From JBBECJ01 sp963763325 (GTDB taxonomy: Bacteria; Chloroflexota; Chloroflexia; Thermomicrobiales; CFX8), in assembly GCA_963763325.1 (NCBI GenBank), contig CAVXOL010000001.1, positions 372,001 through 436,000 of the forward strand: DNA of 64,000 nucleotides, read 5' to 3'. Positions 48,219 through 56,948 of the stretch are shown one piece after another. Both the position numbers and the translations under genes were made by a program. The notes beneath the pieces were generated by a model, which saw nothing but the letters and a program-made list of their open reading frames with translations, did not search any database and was not told the origin of the DNA. Positions within the stretch are counted from its first letter, which is position 1, and every line of letters starts with the position of its first letter.

Positions 48219-49353
48219 GTGTCCGTCAATATCTTCGATCTGATGGAACTGGCAAAGCGCAAGCCGAACGCGATCTCGCTCGGTCTTGGTGATCCGGACC
48301 TGCCGACGCCGGCCCATATCGTCACCGCCGCCCGCCAGGCGATCGACGAGGGGCGCAGCGGGCCGGCACCGGCGACCGGCCTGCCGGAGCTGCGGCAGGC
48401 GATCGCGCGGAAGCTGGCGCGTGACAACGGGATCGAGGTCGACCCCGACTGCAGAGGTGCTGGTGACAACCGGCGGCCAGGAGGCGCTCTTCCTGCTGAT
48501 CCAGTCGCTGATCGAACCGGGCGACGAGGTGCTGCTGCCCGACCCGCGCTACACGTCGTATGACAACGCAATTGAGCTGGCCGGTGGCAAGATGGTGCTC
48601 GTCCCGACCGACGAGGCGCACGCCTTCGAACTCGACCCCGACGAGGTCGAGCGCCGGATCACCGACAGGACCAAGCTGCTGCTGCTGATCTCACCGAACA
48701 ACCCGACAGCCGGGATCAACACACCCGAGGTCGTCCGGCGGCTGGCGGAGATCGCGATCGAGCACGACCTGATCGTGATCGCCGACGAGCTGTATGAGAA
48801 GTTCGTCTACGACGGCTACCAGCATCTAGCATCGGCTCGCTGCCCGGGATGCGCGAGCGGACGATCACCCTCAACGGCCTCTCGAAGACCTACGCGATGA
48901 CCGGCTGGCGGATCGGCTACCTGGCCGCGCCCGCCCGATCTGATCCGGACGGCAACAGCCCTCAAGCAGATGGTCAACGTCCAGGCGCCGACCGTCTCGC
49001 AGTGGGCCGCCGTCGCCGCCCTCGATGGTCCGCAGACGTGCGTCGATGAGATGCGTGCGACCTACGATGAGCGCCGCCGGTTGCTGATGCCGGCCTTGCG
49101 CGAGATGGGTTTCAGCTTCGGCGAGCCACGCGGTGGCCTCTACATCTGGTTCAACATCTCGTCGACCGGTGTCGAGTCAACAGCTCTCTCCTATCGATTC
49201 CTCCAGGAAGCAGATGTCCTGATCCTGCCCGGCACCGGCTTCGGCGACCGTTGGCACGACTACATGCGGATGACGATCCTCCAGCCGAAGGACGTGCTGG
49301 CCGAGGTAGTGGAGCGAATGGAGACCGTGATCGCGCGGCAGGCGATTTCCTAA
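48219..49353 (+). CDS. Class I/II PLP aminotransferase (frameshifted)
   Basis: About 377 residues over four frames. SVNIFDLMELAKRKPNAISL, then after a shift near 48455 AEVLVTTGGQEALFLLIQSL and LLLLISPNNPTAGINTPEVV, ADELYEKFVYDG. After a shift near 48830 follows RTITLNGLSKTYAMTGWRIG with the PLP lysine; after one near 48935, LKQMVNVQAPTVSQWAAVAA to the C-terminus. All catalytic residues are present, unlike the preceding gene. The start is GTG at 48219 or 48210, both close behind the GC-rich hairpin. Substrate unknown. Confidence 0.85.
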
Positions 49354-49369
49354 CTGGTACGATAGCGTC

Positions 49370-49753
49370 ATGAGCACAACGACGTTGGTGCAACAACTTG
49401 AAACGCGTATTCGGCAGGAATTGCCGAGCCTGAACGAAGCGGAGGCAGGCGAGATAGTTGGCATGCTTGATCGGCTCATTCGGGCATTTCAGCCCGAAGT
49501 CGTCTATGTCTTCGGTTCTCAAGCACGCGGCGATGCGACGAGTGACAGTGACGTAGACGTGATGCTGGTTGTCAAAGAGTCGGACGAGCCAAGCTATCGA
49601 CGAGCCCAAGCGGCGTACGGTGTCGTCGGTCTTCATCGAACGCCGATGGAGATTCTCGTCTGGACACGCGAAGAATTCGATCGTCGGCGGACGAACCCTG
49701 CAACGCTACCTGCCACAATTCTCCGTGAGGGGAAGGTGCTCTATGCGGCCTGA
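49370..49753 (+). CDS. MNT-type nucleotidyltransferase, probable antitoxin of a MNT/HEPN pair
   Basis: 127 residues. Minimal nucleotidyltransferase with VFGSQARGDATSDSDVDVML: the GS (49-50) and the D-x-D pair (61 and 63) needed for metal and NTP binding. An N-terminal helix (LVQQLETRIRQELPSLNEAE) precedes. In studied MntA/HepT systems this protein AMPylates the HEPN ribonuclease toxin and silences it. ATG 49370; the stop overlaps the HEPN start by 11 bp, so the two are translationally coupled. Confidence 0.88.
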   Translation: MSTTTLVQQLETRIRQELPSLNEAEAGEIVGMLDRLIRAFQPEVVYVFGSQARGDATSDSDVDVMLVVKESDEPSYRRAQAAYGVVGLHRTPMEILVWTREEFDRRRTNPATLPATILREGKVLYAA

Positions 49754-50159
49754 GCACTTGGAGGATGCTGAAGAATGGCTGCTCAGAGCCGAACTGGATA
49801 TGCAGATGGCCCGGCTCGCGTTGGAAGCCAACCCGATACTCGGCAGTGGCGTTGCGTTTCATGCCCAACAAGCTGCTGAGAAGACACTCAAGGGATATTT
49901 GACGGCCTACGGTCGATCGGTCGCGAAAACGCACCTTCTACTGCCTCTCATTGCCGAGTGCTCCACAATCGAACCGACTTTTCAGCGGTTCACGTTAGCC
50001 GGAAGAACGCTGACACCATACGCGACTGAGTTCCGGTACCCCGGCTCACGCATTGAGCCACCAGAAGCCGAGGCTCGAGCAGCCTACCAGCACGCGACCG
50101 ACATCCTCCAATTCGTTCGCGACGCGCTCGCCAACGCCACATCGCCGCAGGCAAACTAA
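49743..50159 (+). CDS. HEPN-domain protein, probable toxin of a MNT/HEPN pair
   Basis: 138 residues, all helical. HEPN signature: LEDAEEWLLRAELDMQMARL, VAFHAQQAAEKTLKGYLTAY and the R-x(4-6)-H ribonuclease motif as RSVAKTH (Arg58, His64). The Tyr two residues after the His, modified in some HepT proteins, is Leu here (THLLLP), so any AMPylation must be elsewhere. The start overlaps the MNT gene. It would act as an RNase when not neutralised. Confidence 0.85.
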   Translation: MRPEHLEDAEEWLLRAELDMQMARLALEANPILGSGVAFHAQQAAEKTLKGYLTAYGRSVAKTHLLLPLIAECSTIEPTFQRFTLAGRTLTPYATEFRYPGSRIEPPEAEARAAYQHATDILQFVRDALANATSPQAN

Positions 50160-50254
50160 CAGCCCTTCGCCCCAATTAACCGACACATGACCGTGGCACA
50201 CCGTTTGCATTTACAGCATCAACGAACCGGCTGCTAATTGCCGGAAACGCGGAA

Positions 50255-50274
50255 CGTGTGACGAGTGTCACACG
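50255..50274 (+). promoter_or_regulatory. Perfect CRP-like operator
   Basis: cgtgtgac-gagt-gtcacacg, an 8-bp perfect inverted repeat that contains TGTGA-N6-TCACA, the consensus of CRP/FNR-family regulators. It lies 56 bp before the glsB-like start, a position suited to activation or repression of that gene. Confidence 0.65.
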
Positions 50275-50329
50275 CATGTGTAAGCGGTGTATTCGTGCAG
50301 GCTGTCTGCACAAGAAGGGATGCTGATTC

Positions 50330-50587
50330 GTGAGCATTATTGCCTGGATCGTCATCGGAGCACTCGCCGGTTGGCTGGCCAGTATCATCATGAAGCGCAA
50401 TGACTCGATGAACTGGTTCGAGAACATCGTCGTTGGTATTCTCGGTGCCCTGGCCGGAGGCTTCCTGTATGGGTTGCTGACGGACTCGGACTTCACCGGC
50501 GGCTTCAACATCGGGACGCTGCTGATCGCGACGATCGGCTCGGTCATCCTGCTGGCCATCTACGGTGCCGTCCGCCGCGAGGCCTGA
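50330..50587 (+). CDS. GlsB/YeaQ/YmgE family small membrane stress protein
   Basis: 85 residues with three hydrophobic helices: IIAWIVIGALAGWLASIIM, FENIVVGILGALAGGFLYGL and IGTLLIATIGSVILLAIYG, the typical Gly-rich pattern of the transglycosylase-associated/GlsB family. GTG start at 50330 after AGAAGGGATG. Induced by stress in several bacteria. A CRP-like operator lies upstream and a strong hairpin downstream. Confidence 0.88.
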   Translation: MSIIAWIVIGALAGWLASIIMKRNDSMNWFENIVVGILGALAGGFLYGLLTDSDFTGGFNIGTLLIATIGSVILLAIYGAVRREA

Positions 50588-50611
50588 CGCCCGTAACGAC
50601 AGGCAGGTAAC

Positions 50612-50647
50612 GCGAACACCCCGGCAGTATGTTGCCGGGGTGTTCGC
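50612..50647 (+). terminator. Strong intrinsic hairpin after glsB-like gene
   Basis: gcgaacaccccggca / tgccggggtgttcgc, perfect 15-bp stem with a 6-base loop, between the convergent glsB-like and FHA genes. Likely bidirectional; no T-run. Confidence 0.8.
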
Positions 50648-50671
50648 ATGTGTCGACACTGATGATGCAGC

Positions 50672-51154
50672 TTAGCCGCCAGGGTAGAAGACGCGCCGGT
50701 AAATCAGCTCGGTTTTACCCATGCGGATACGGGCACCGTCGATCAGGCGAGTCGGCTTGTCCACTCGTTGCAGGTTGACGAAGGTAGGGTTGCTTCCGCC
50801 CGCGTGGGTGATCATGTGCGAGCGGACATCGGTGTCCCAGTGGATCTCTGAGTGGACACGATGCACGAAAGAGTCGTGGACCTGAATGTCGGCCGTGCCG
50901 CCGCGCCCGACAACAATCTGCCCCAGCGATGCGTCGCACTTCAGCCGGCCAATGACGGTGCCGTCGAGAAGTGCAACCGTCGCGTACTGGATCGCGACTG
51001 CCGGCGTCCCGCGATCTGGTGCAACCGGTCGGTCGATTGCCTGCGCTCCAGACAGGAGTCGGCGCTGCAATGGGCCCGATCCGGAGAGCGGCTCCGGTTG
51101 TCCGTCCGCAGGCTCGATCCGCCCGGTCTGCTGGTTCGAAAATGACTGATTCAT
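50672..51154 (-). CDS. FHA-domain protein
   Basis: 160 residues. An unstructured N-terminus (Gln/Pro/Ser rich) is followed by a C-terminal forkhead-associated domain: IVVGRGGTADIQVHDSFVHR, RVHSEIHWD, GSNPTFVNLQRV and LIDGARIRMGKTELIYR, with the conserved G-R, S/R-x2-H and N positions of a phosphothreonine-binding pocket, although the usual Ser before x2-H reads Val/His here. It should read out Ser/Thr kinase signalling; no kinase is in the window. Confidence 0.8.
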   Translation of the reverse strand: MNQSFSNQQTGRIEPADGQPEPLSGSGPLQRRLLSGAQAIDRPVAPDRGTPAVAIQYATVALLDGTVIGRLKCDASLGQIVVGRGGTADIQVHDSFVHRVHSEIHWDTDVRSHMITHAGGSNPTFVNLQRVDKPTRLIDGARIRMGKTELIYRRVFYPGG

Positions 51155-51362
51155 TCAGGAATCGTACACCTAACGTAACAACAACAACCTTTTGTGACAT
51201 CAGATTGATGACGCTCTGGCAAATCAATTGCGACAACCGTGCCATCTTGAAGCATGGGATGTCCGATACCGTCGAATACATCGACTGCACGTGACGATCA
51301 ATTGTCTGCGTTCTTATCTGAACTATAGTGGATCGACAACCAGTCAGGAAGTAGGACAACAG

Positions 51363-52412
51363 GTGGAATTCCGTACCGCGCGTGTCCCGATGTTCCGGCC
51401 GACCGCGCTGCTGACGGCTGTGCTGCTGGCTGTGATGTTGATCCTGCCTGCCTGTAGCGGCTCTGATGATCCTGACGATTCCGAAGACCCTCCAACCGCG
51501 ACGGCGACGATCCCCGGAGCCGCACCGACGGAGGCCGCACCGACAGAGTCCGCTCCGACGCCACCGGAGACGACTGAGACGTCCACCGCCACCGAGACGA
51601 CCCAGCCGCCCCAGGCAACATCCACAACACCAGTCGAGCCGAGCGCGACGGCAACAACCCCGGCCGAGACCAGCCCGACCGCGACGGGCGGCGACGAGGT
51701 GACGGTCCTCTCCGTCTTCTTTATTCGCGACGAGCAGATCGCTACCGTCCATCGGACAGTGCCGAAGACCCAGCAGGTTGCCGCCGCCGCGATGGCGGAA
51801 CTGCTGGCTGGGCCGACAGCCGAGGATGAGGCGGTTGGGATGAGCACCTCAATCCCGGACGGGACCGAATATCTCGGCACGACAATCGATGAGGGCGTCG
51901 CGACGATTGATCTCTCTGGCGAGTTCGAGTCGGGCGGCGGCAGCTTCTCGATGGCGGCGCGGCTGGCACAGGTCGTCTACACGCTGACGCAGTTTCCGAC
52001 CGTCGACTTCGTTGAGTTCAGGCTGGACGGTGAGCCGGTCGAGGTCTTTGGCGGCGAGGGAGTCGTGCTGGACCGTCCGGTCGGGCGCAAGGACTTCGAG
52101 GATCTGACGCCGATCATCTTCGTCGCCTCGCCAGCCATCAATGACACCATCAGCAGCCCGTTGCGTGTCAACGGCACCGCCAATACCTTCGAAGCCGTCT
52201 TCATGCTGGAGTTGCTCGATGAGGATGGAACCGTGCTTGTCGAGCAGGTGATGATGGCGACTTCCGGAAGTGGCACCCGCGGAAGCTTCGACGAGACGAT
52301 CGAGTTCAATGCCCAACCCGGCAGTCAGATCACCCTGCGCGTCTTCGAGCATTCCGCCAGGGACGGCTCGGAGGTGAATGTGGTCGAGATCCCGCTGGTT
52401 GTCGGGCCGTAG
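51363..52412 (+). CDS. GerMN-domain lipoprotein with Gmad2-like C-terminus
   Basis: 349 residues. GTG at 51363 with AGGA upstream; the ATG at 51390 has no ribosome site. Lipobox LTAVLLAVMLILPACSGS, then about 85 residues of Thr/Pro/Glu linker. GerMN domain: VTVLSVFFIRDEQIATVHRT, AAMAELLAGPTAEDEAVGMS, GVATIDLSGEF and FPTVDFVEFRLDGEPVEVFG. The C-terminal immunoglobulin-like domain (IIFVASPAINDTISSPLRVN, GTFDETIEF-like strand, GSEVNVVEIPL) is that of the Gmad2 family. These domains occur in spore germination proteins of Firmicutes; here an envelope role is likely. Confidence 0.85.
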   Translation: MEFRTARVPMFRPTALLTAVLLAVMLILPACSGSDDPDDSEDPPTATATIPGAAPTEAAPTESAPTPPETTETSTATETTQPPQATSTTPVEPSATATTPAETSPTATGGDEVTVLSVFFIRDEQIATVHRTVPKTQQVAAAAMAELLAGPTAEDEAVGMSTSIPDGTEYLGTTIDEGVATIDLSGEFESGGGSFSMAARLAQVVYTLTQFPTVDFVEFRLDGEPVEVFGGEGVVLDRPVGRKDFEDLTPIIFVASPAINDTISSPLRVNGTANTFEAVFMLELLDEDGTVLVEQVMMATSGSGTRGSFDETIEFNAQPGSQITLRVFEHSARDGSEVNVVEIPLVVGP

Positions 52413-52822
52413 GGACCGAGGGATAAGGGACATAGGGACGCAGGGCGCGACGATTCCGCACGTCTCCGCGCCCTCCGGCAGGAAGAGTAAGGGGTCGCTC
52501 GAGTCGACTCGGAGAGCATCGGCGTCAGCGAGATGACGGCTCCCCGATCACCAGCCAGAGGACGAGAACGATCCACTTCCCACTGATGACCTGAAGAGTC
52601 GGTGATCTGGTTGAGCAGCATCCAGCCTCCAGTGACACAGACCGCACGCTGAAGCCCGTCCTACGCCGATAACCCAGGCAGAACGGTGGGATCGCGCAAG
52701 AGTCTCACGCACTCCAACAGGAGCGCATGAGTCAGGCCACCCGCATCCGCTGCAACAGATGATATGCAGCCCGGATGATCCGCTACGAATCAGAGATGGC
52801 CTGACGACTGACGCAGCGTCGG
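52413..52822. other. Intergenic region with a low-complexity element and no supported gene
   Basis: Begins with a gggac-word stretch (gggaccgagggataagggac, 52410-52440), a decayed version of the gene-end repeats. The rest shows only short overlapping frames. It separates the convergent GerMN lipoprotein gene and the end of the hydrogenase-like operon. Confidence 0.5.
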
Positions 52823-53347
52823 TCAGACGGATACGGTTGTCCGCGTTGATTGGAGCTTTGGCGCCCGGCGCTCGAGCGCGACCAGCAGGCCGTGGATCAG
52901 TGCGTTGGGTCGTGGCGGGCAGCCGGGGATGAAGACATCGACCGGCAGAACGTTTGGACACCGCCGGCCGTGCAGTAGCTGCCCTGCAGGACGCCGCCGC
53001 CGCACGCGCAGGCGCCAACCGCGACGACCATCCGTGGCTCCGGCATCGCCTCGTAGGTCGCCAGCGCCGCCTGCTCCAGGTGGCGCGTCACGCTGCCCGT
53101 CACCAGCAGCAGGTCGGCATGACGCGGCGAGGCGACAATGTCGATCCCAAGACGCTGGATATCGTAGACCGGCCCGAGCAGCGTCTGGATCTCCCAGTCG
53201 CAGCCGTTACAGGACCCGGCGTCCAGGTGGCGGATGTGCAGCGAACGCCTCAGCAGCGCCTGGATGCGTGCCCCGAGCCGCTCGGCCAGCGCCGTCTCGG
53301 CGACCGGCGCGGAGGCGGTTCAGCATTGGAACGACCGTTCCGCTCAT
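52823..53347 (-). CDS. hyfI: Group 4 hydrogenase/complex I small subunit (HyfI/HycG/NuoB-like), frameshifted
   Basis: About 174 residues. It carries the proximal [4Fe-4S] cluster: GSCNGCDWEIQTL (C-x2-C), then VAVGACACGGGVLQG and VFIPGCPPRPNALIHG give the other two Cys. Shifts near 53310 and 52955. ATG 53347 overlaps the ferredoxin gene's stop as ATGA. It is the electron exit/entry partner of the large subunit in a membrane-bound complex. Last gene of the operon. Confidence 0.82.
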
Positions 53348-53733
53348 TGGTCCGAGCCTCGCTCCCACGTACGAACGTTACCGTTGTGACAAGATCGTCT
53401 TTCGTGCGCGTCGCCAGCTCGAACTCGTTCGAGATCGATGATGGCTTGCTCCGGGCAGGCCTCCTGGCACAGCCCGCAGAAGACACAGCGCGCGTCATCG
53501 AGGGTCCAGACCCAGCCATCGTCGCTCTCCGTGACGATGATTGCGTTGCTCGGGCAGACCCGCGCGCAGGCGCCGTCGCCAGTGCAGTGGCTGCTGTCCA
53601 GCAGGACCTGGCCGCGAAATGCCTCTGGAGCGGGTTCCGCCACCTGGGGATAGTTCGTCGTCACAATTCCCCGCTTCAGCATGTGCCGCAGAATACTCAG
53701 CACGGCCGGACCCGCCTGACATCGCCGCAACAT
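53344..53733 (-). CDS. hyfH: 2x[4Fe-4S] ferredoxin subunit (HyfH/HycF/NuoI-like)
   Basis: About 129 residues. GIVTTNYPQVAEPAPEAFRG is followed by two C-x2-C-x2-C-x3-C-type clusters: CTGDGACARVCPSNAI (spacing varied in the first) and CVFCGLCQEACPEQAI. A neighbouring frame continues with FELATRTKDDLVTTVTFVRG, which matches the usual HyfH tail, so a shift near 53430 is likely and the exact C-terminus is uncertain. It relays electrons to HyfI. Start may be 53733 or a few codons inside. Confidence 0.8.
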   Translation of the reverse strand: MLRRCQAGPAVLSILRHMLKRGIVTTNYPQVAEPAPEAFRGQVLLDSSHCTGDGACARVCPSNAIIVTESDDGWVWTLDDARCVFCGLCQEACPEQAIIDLERVRAGDAHERRSCHNGNVRTWERGSDQ

Positions 53734-53793
53734 AGGAGTTCGGGCGCGCGCGTGTCCGCGCTGCTGTATCGTCTCCTCATCGACTGCATCGGC

Positions 53794-55375
53794 TCACCTG
53801 TCCAGACACGCATAGCACAACTCAAAGCTCTTATTGATCAGCGGGAAGTCCGGCACCATGTTGCCGGGAACGGATGCCGCGACAGCCGGCCAGTTGGGGT
53901 ACGACGCGGAGCGAACACGATAGCGCTCGATCGTGCCGTCGGTAGCGGTTCGGACCCAGTGGATGTTCTCGCCGCGCGGCGACTCGGCCAGCGCGAATGC
54001 GACCCTGCCCCCGGGAATCTCGTCGACCTGGGTGAAGGCCGGCCCTCCCGGGAGGTTGTCGAGGATGCCACGCACGATCGCAAGACTGGCCAGCGTCTCC
54101 TCGACCCGCACCAGCGCCCTGGCCAGGACATCTCCCTCGCGCCGGACGACGACCGGCACGTGCTCCTGCGGGAGCCGATCGTAGTAGGCGTAGGGGTGGT
54201 CACGGCGGCTGTCAACGTCGATACCGCTGGCGCGGGCCGCGACGCCGACCGCGCCGAGCGCGCGCGCCGTCGCGGCCGGCAGGACGCCAGTCCCAGTCAA
54301 CCGCTCGACCAGTGTGTCGCTGGCAAGCAGCAGATCAACAAACTGCTGGAAGTCGATGGAGACCCGCGCCAGCGTCGTCTGAAGGTCGTCTGCTCCGGCG
54401 GCTGTCAGGTCCCGTCGGACGCCACCGATCCGGTTCACGCCATGCAGAAAGCGGTTACCGGTCAAGCGCTCATTGAGGCGCTGCATCTCCTCCTTGAGCC
54501 GCGCGCCGAACGACGTTCCGACCGCGAAGCCGACACCGGCGCAGATATTGCCGAGGTCGCCGATGTGGTTGTAGAGCCGCTCCAGTTCCAGGTAGATCGT
54601 CCGCAGCGCAGCCGCCCGCTCCGGCAGTTCGACAGCGGCGATCGTCTCGATCGCCTGCGTGTAGGCCACGCCGTGCGACATGGAGCAGGCGCCACAGATG
54701 CGTTCGGCGATCTGCACCACCTGCTGCGGCGTCTTACCCTCGGCCAGCTTCTCGATGCCCCGGTGGGTGTAGAACAGGCGCGTCTCCAGGTGGAAGATCG
54801 CCTCGCCGACAGCTGCGAAGCGGAAGTGCCCCGGCTCAATCACCCCGGCATGGATCGGCCCGACCGGAATCTCGACGAACCCCTCGCCATGCAGCCGGTG
54901 GAACTGCGTGACGGTGGAGCGTCTCGCGTGGGACCGGGACGCTCGGATCGAAGTCCTTCCGCAGCGGGTGGACATCCTCCGGCCAGTCGTCGTGCAGCAC
55001 CAGCCGGCGTGGGTCCGGGTGGCCGGTTGGCTCCAGCCCGAACATGTCGCGCACCTCGCGCTCGTACCAGTGGGCGGCCGGAACGAGCGGCGTCACCGAT
55101 GGGAACGACGGGTCGATCGGGTAGACGGCCGTCTCGAGCGTGACCCAGCCTCCGGCTCGTGGCGCGAAGACATACGACAGCCGGTACGCTCCCGATGCTG
55201 CCCGGTCATCCTCGCCGACCATCAGGGCCAGCCGCGCGTCCAGTTCATCGACGACCGCCGCAGCCACCTCCGGGAGATGTTCCCGCGCGACGCTGAAACG
55301 CTGCTCACCCGCCACACGTCCTGGCAACTCGCCGGTCCCACTCTCAATCGCCATCTGCGTCTTTGTCTCGCTCAT
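53794..55375 (-). CDS. hyfG: Group 4 [NiFe]-hydrogenase large subunit, NuoC-NuoD fusion type (HyfG/HycE-like), frameshifted
   Basis: About 527 residues. N-terminal 30-kDa-like part: GAYRLSYVFAPRAGGWVTLE, AAHWYEREVRDMFGLEPTGH, WPEDVHPLRKDFDPSVPVP. After a shift near 54930 the 49-kDa-like part follows: GPIHAGVIEPGHFRFAAVGE, RLFYTHRGIEKLAEGKTPQQ, then ERICGACSMSH (C-x2-C, first Ni site) and NKSFELCYACLDR at the C-terminus (C-x2-C, second Ni site). Keeping both Cys pairs indicates a metal-binding hydrogenase rather than complex I. Start ATG 55375 overlaps HyfF's stop as ATGA. Confidence 0.85.
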
Positions 55376-56890
55376 GGGCGGCTCGCCGTTTCGGACGGTG
55401 GCGCAATCAGCGACCCCACGTCACTCAGCAGGTCGGACACCGGTCCGGGCACATAGATTCCGAACAAGACGACGACCGCCGCAAGCGGCACGAGTGCTGC
55501 CAGCCTCGGCCCGTCCGACCACCAGCGATGTCCCATTCCCGCATCATTCGCTACGGCAGCCGGCACCGGTCCGTACGCGAGCCTCAGGGTCTGTGCCAGG
55601 ATGCCGGCGAAGATAGCGCCCAGTAGCAGGACGACGACGACAACGGCCGCAATCCGCCAGCGATCCCCGCCGAAGCCGGCTCCGGCAATCGAGACTTCTG
55701 AGATGAAGATCCCCGACGGAGGCCCGCCGGTGATGGCGAAGACGCCGAGCAGCAGCAGCCAGCCAGTGAACGGTGCCGCTCGCAGCGCCCCATGGATCGC
55801 GCTGATCCGCCGAGTTCCGAACCGCTGGACGATGTCGCCGGCCGTGAAGAACAGCAGTGACTTCGTCGCGGCGTGGTTGACGAGATGCAGGACTCCGGCA
55901 TAGACGCCGAGCGCACCGCCGATCCCGAAGGCAACCGCCATCAACCCGATGTGCTCGACACTCGAATATGCCAGCAACCGCTTCAGGTCGCGCTGGACCA
56001 GCACGAACGGCGTCGCGACCACGACCGACAGGACGCCGAACGCCAGCAGCAGGTTGCCGGAGAAATCGCTCGCGGTCGCCGCCATGGTCAGGGTGTGGAA
56101 GCGCAGGATGGCGTAGAGCGCGCAAGCCAGCAGCACGCCCGACAGCACACCGGAGACCGGCGAGGGAGCCTGCGAGTGGGCATCAGCCAGCCAGGTGTGC
56201 AGCGGCGCAAAGCCGGCCTTCGTCCCGAAGCCGATCAGGATGAAGACGAATGCCAGCCGCATCATGTCGCCGTCAAGCTGTCCGGCACGAAGACTCAACT
56301 CGCTCCAGTCCAGCCCGCGCCCGCCACCGGACTGAACCGAGGCGTAGTACGTCAACAGGACACCGAACAGCGCGAAGGTAATCCCGACCGTACAGAGGAT
56401 GACGTACTTCCAGGCCGCCTCGATGGCTGCCCTCGTCCGGTAGAAGCCGACCAGCAGGGCCGAGGCCAGGGTCGTCGCCTCGACACCAACCCAGAGCAGC
56501 CCCAGGTTGTCGACCAGCACCGTCGCCAGCATCGTGAAGATGAACGACGTGCAGTCCGAGATAGTACCAGCCCAGCCCGCGCCGTCCGTCCGGGACATGC
56601 CGCTTGGCCAGGTCACGCCGCATGTAGTTGATCGACACCAGCGCCGCCGCCGCCCCGATGACGACGATCGAGCCAACCATCACCGCCGAGAGCGCATCGA
56701 CGTAGAGGATTCCACGCGTCGCATCGCAACGCCCCGTCGCGCGCGACCTCGATGACGACGGCCGCGCCCAACGCCAGATCAGCAGCGCGCCGGCGATGTT
56801 CAGGCCCTCGATCAGCCCCTGCCGCTTCCAGAGCAGGCGGCAGGCGATGCCGGTCACGAGCGGCACGGCCAGTAGCGCGATCACGGGCAT
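55372..56890 (-). CDS. hyfF: Antiporter-like membrane subunit (HyfF/NuoL-N-like), frameshifted
   Basis: About 505 residues and some 13 hydrophobic helices. The core of the proton-translocating family is present: WVGVEATTLASALLVGFYRT (conserved Glu), IGFGTKAGFAPLHTWLADAH (Lys), SPVSGVLSGVLLACALYAI and QRDLKRLLAYSSVEHIGLMA (Lys). The N-terminal 100 residues are in shifted frames (breaks near 56770 and 56570). Couples electron transfer to ion movement across the membrane. Confidence 0.85.
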
Positions 56891-56948
56891 GGCGCGTCCC
56901 GATCGTATGGCGCGACGCGCGCTCCGTACCGCTGTCCATCCATCGATC

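Noticed and set aside
52954..55143. 729-codon plus-strand frame over the hydrogenase-like genes
   Set aside because: Opposite strand carries iron-sulfur and nickel motifs in the expected order; the frame is open only because of base composition.
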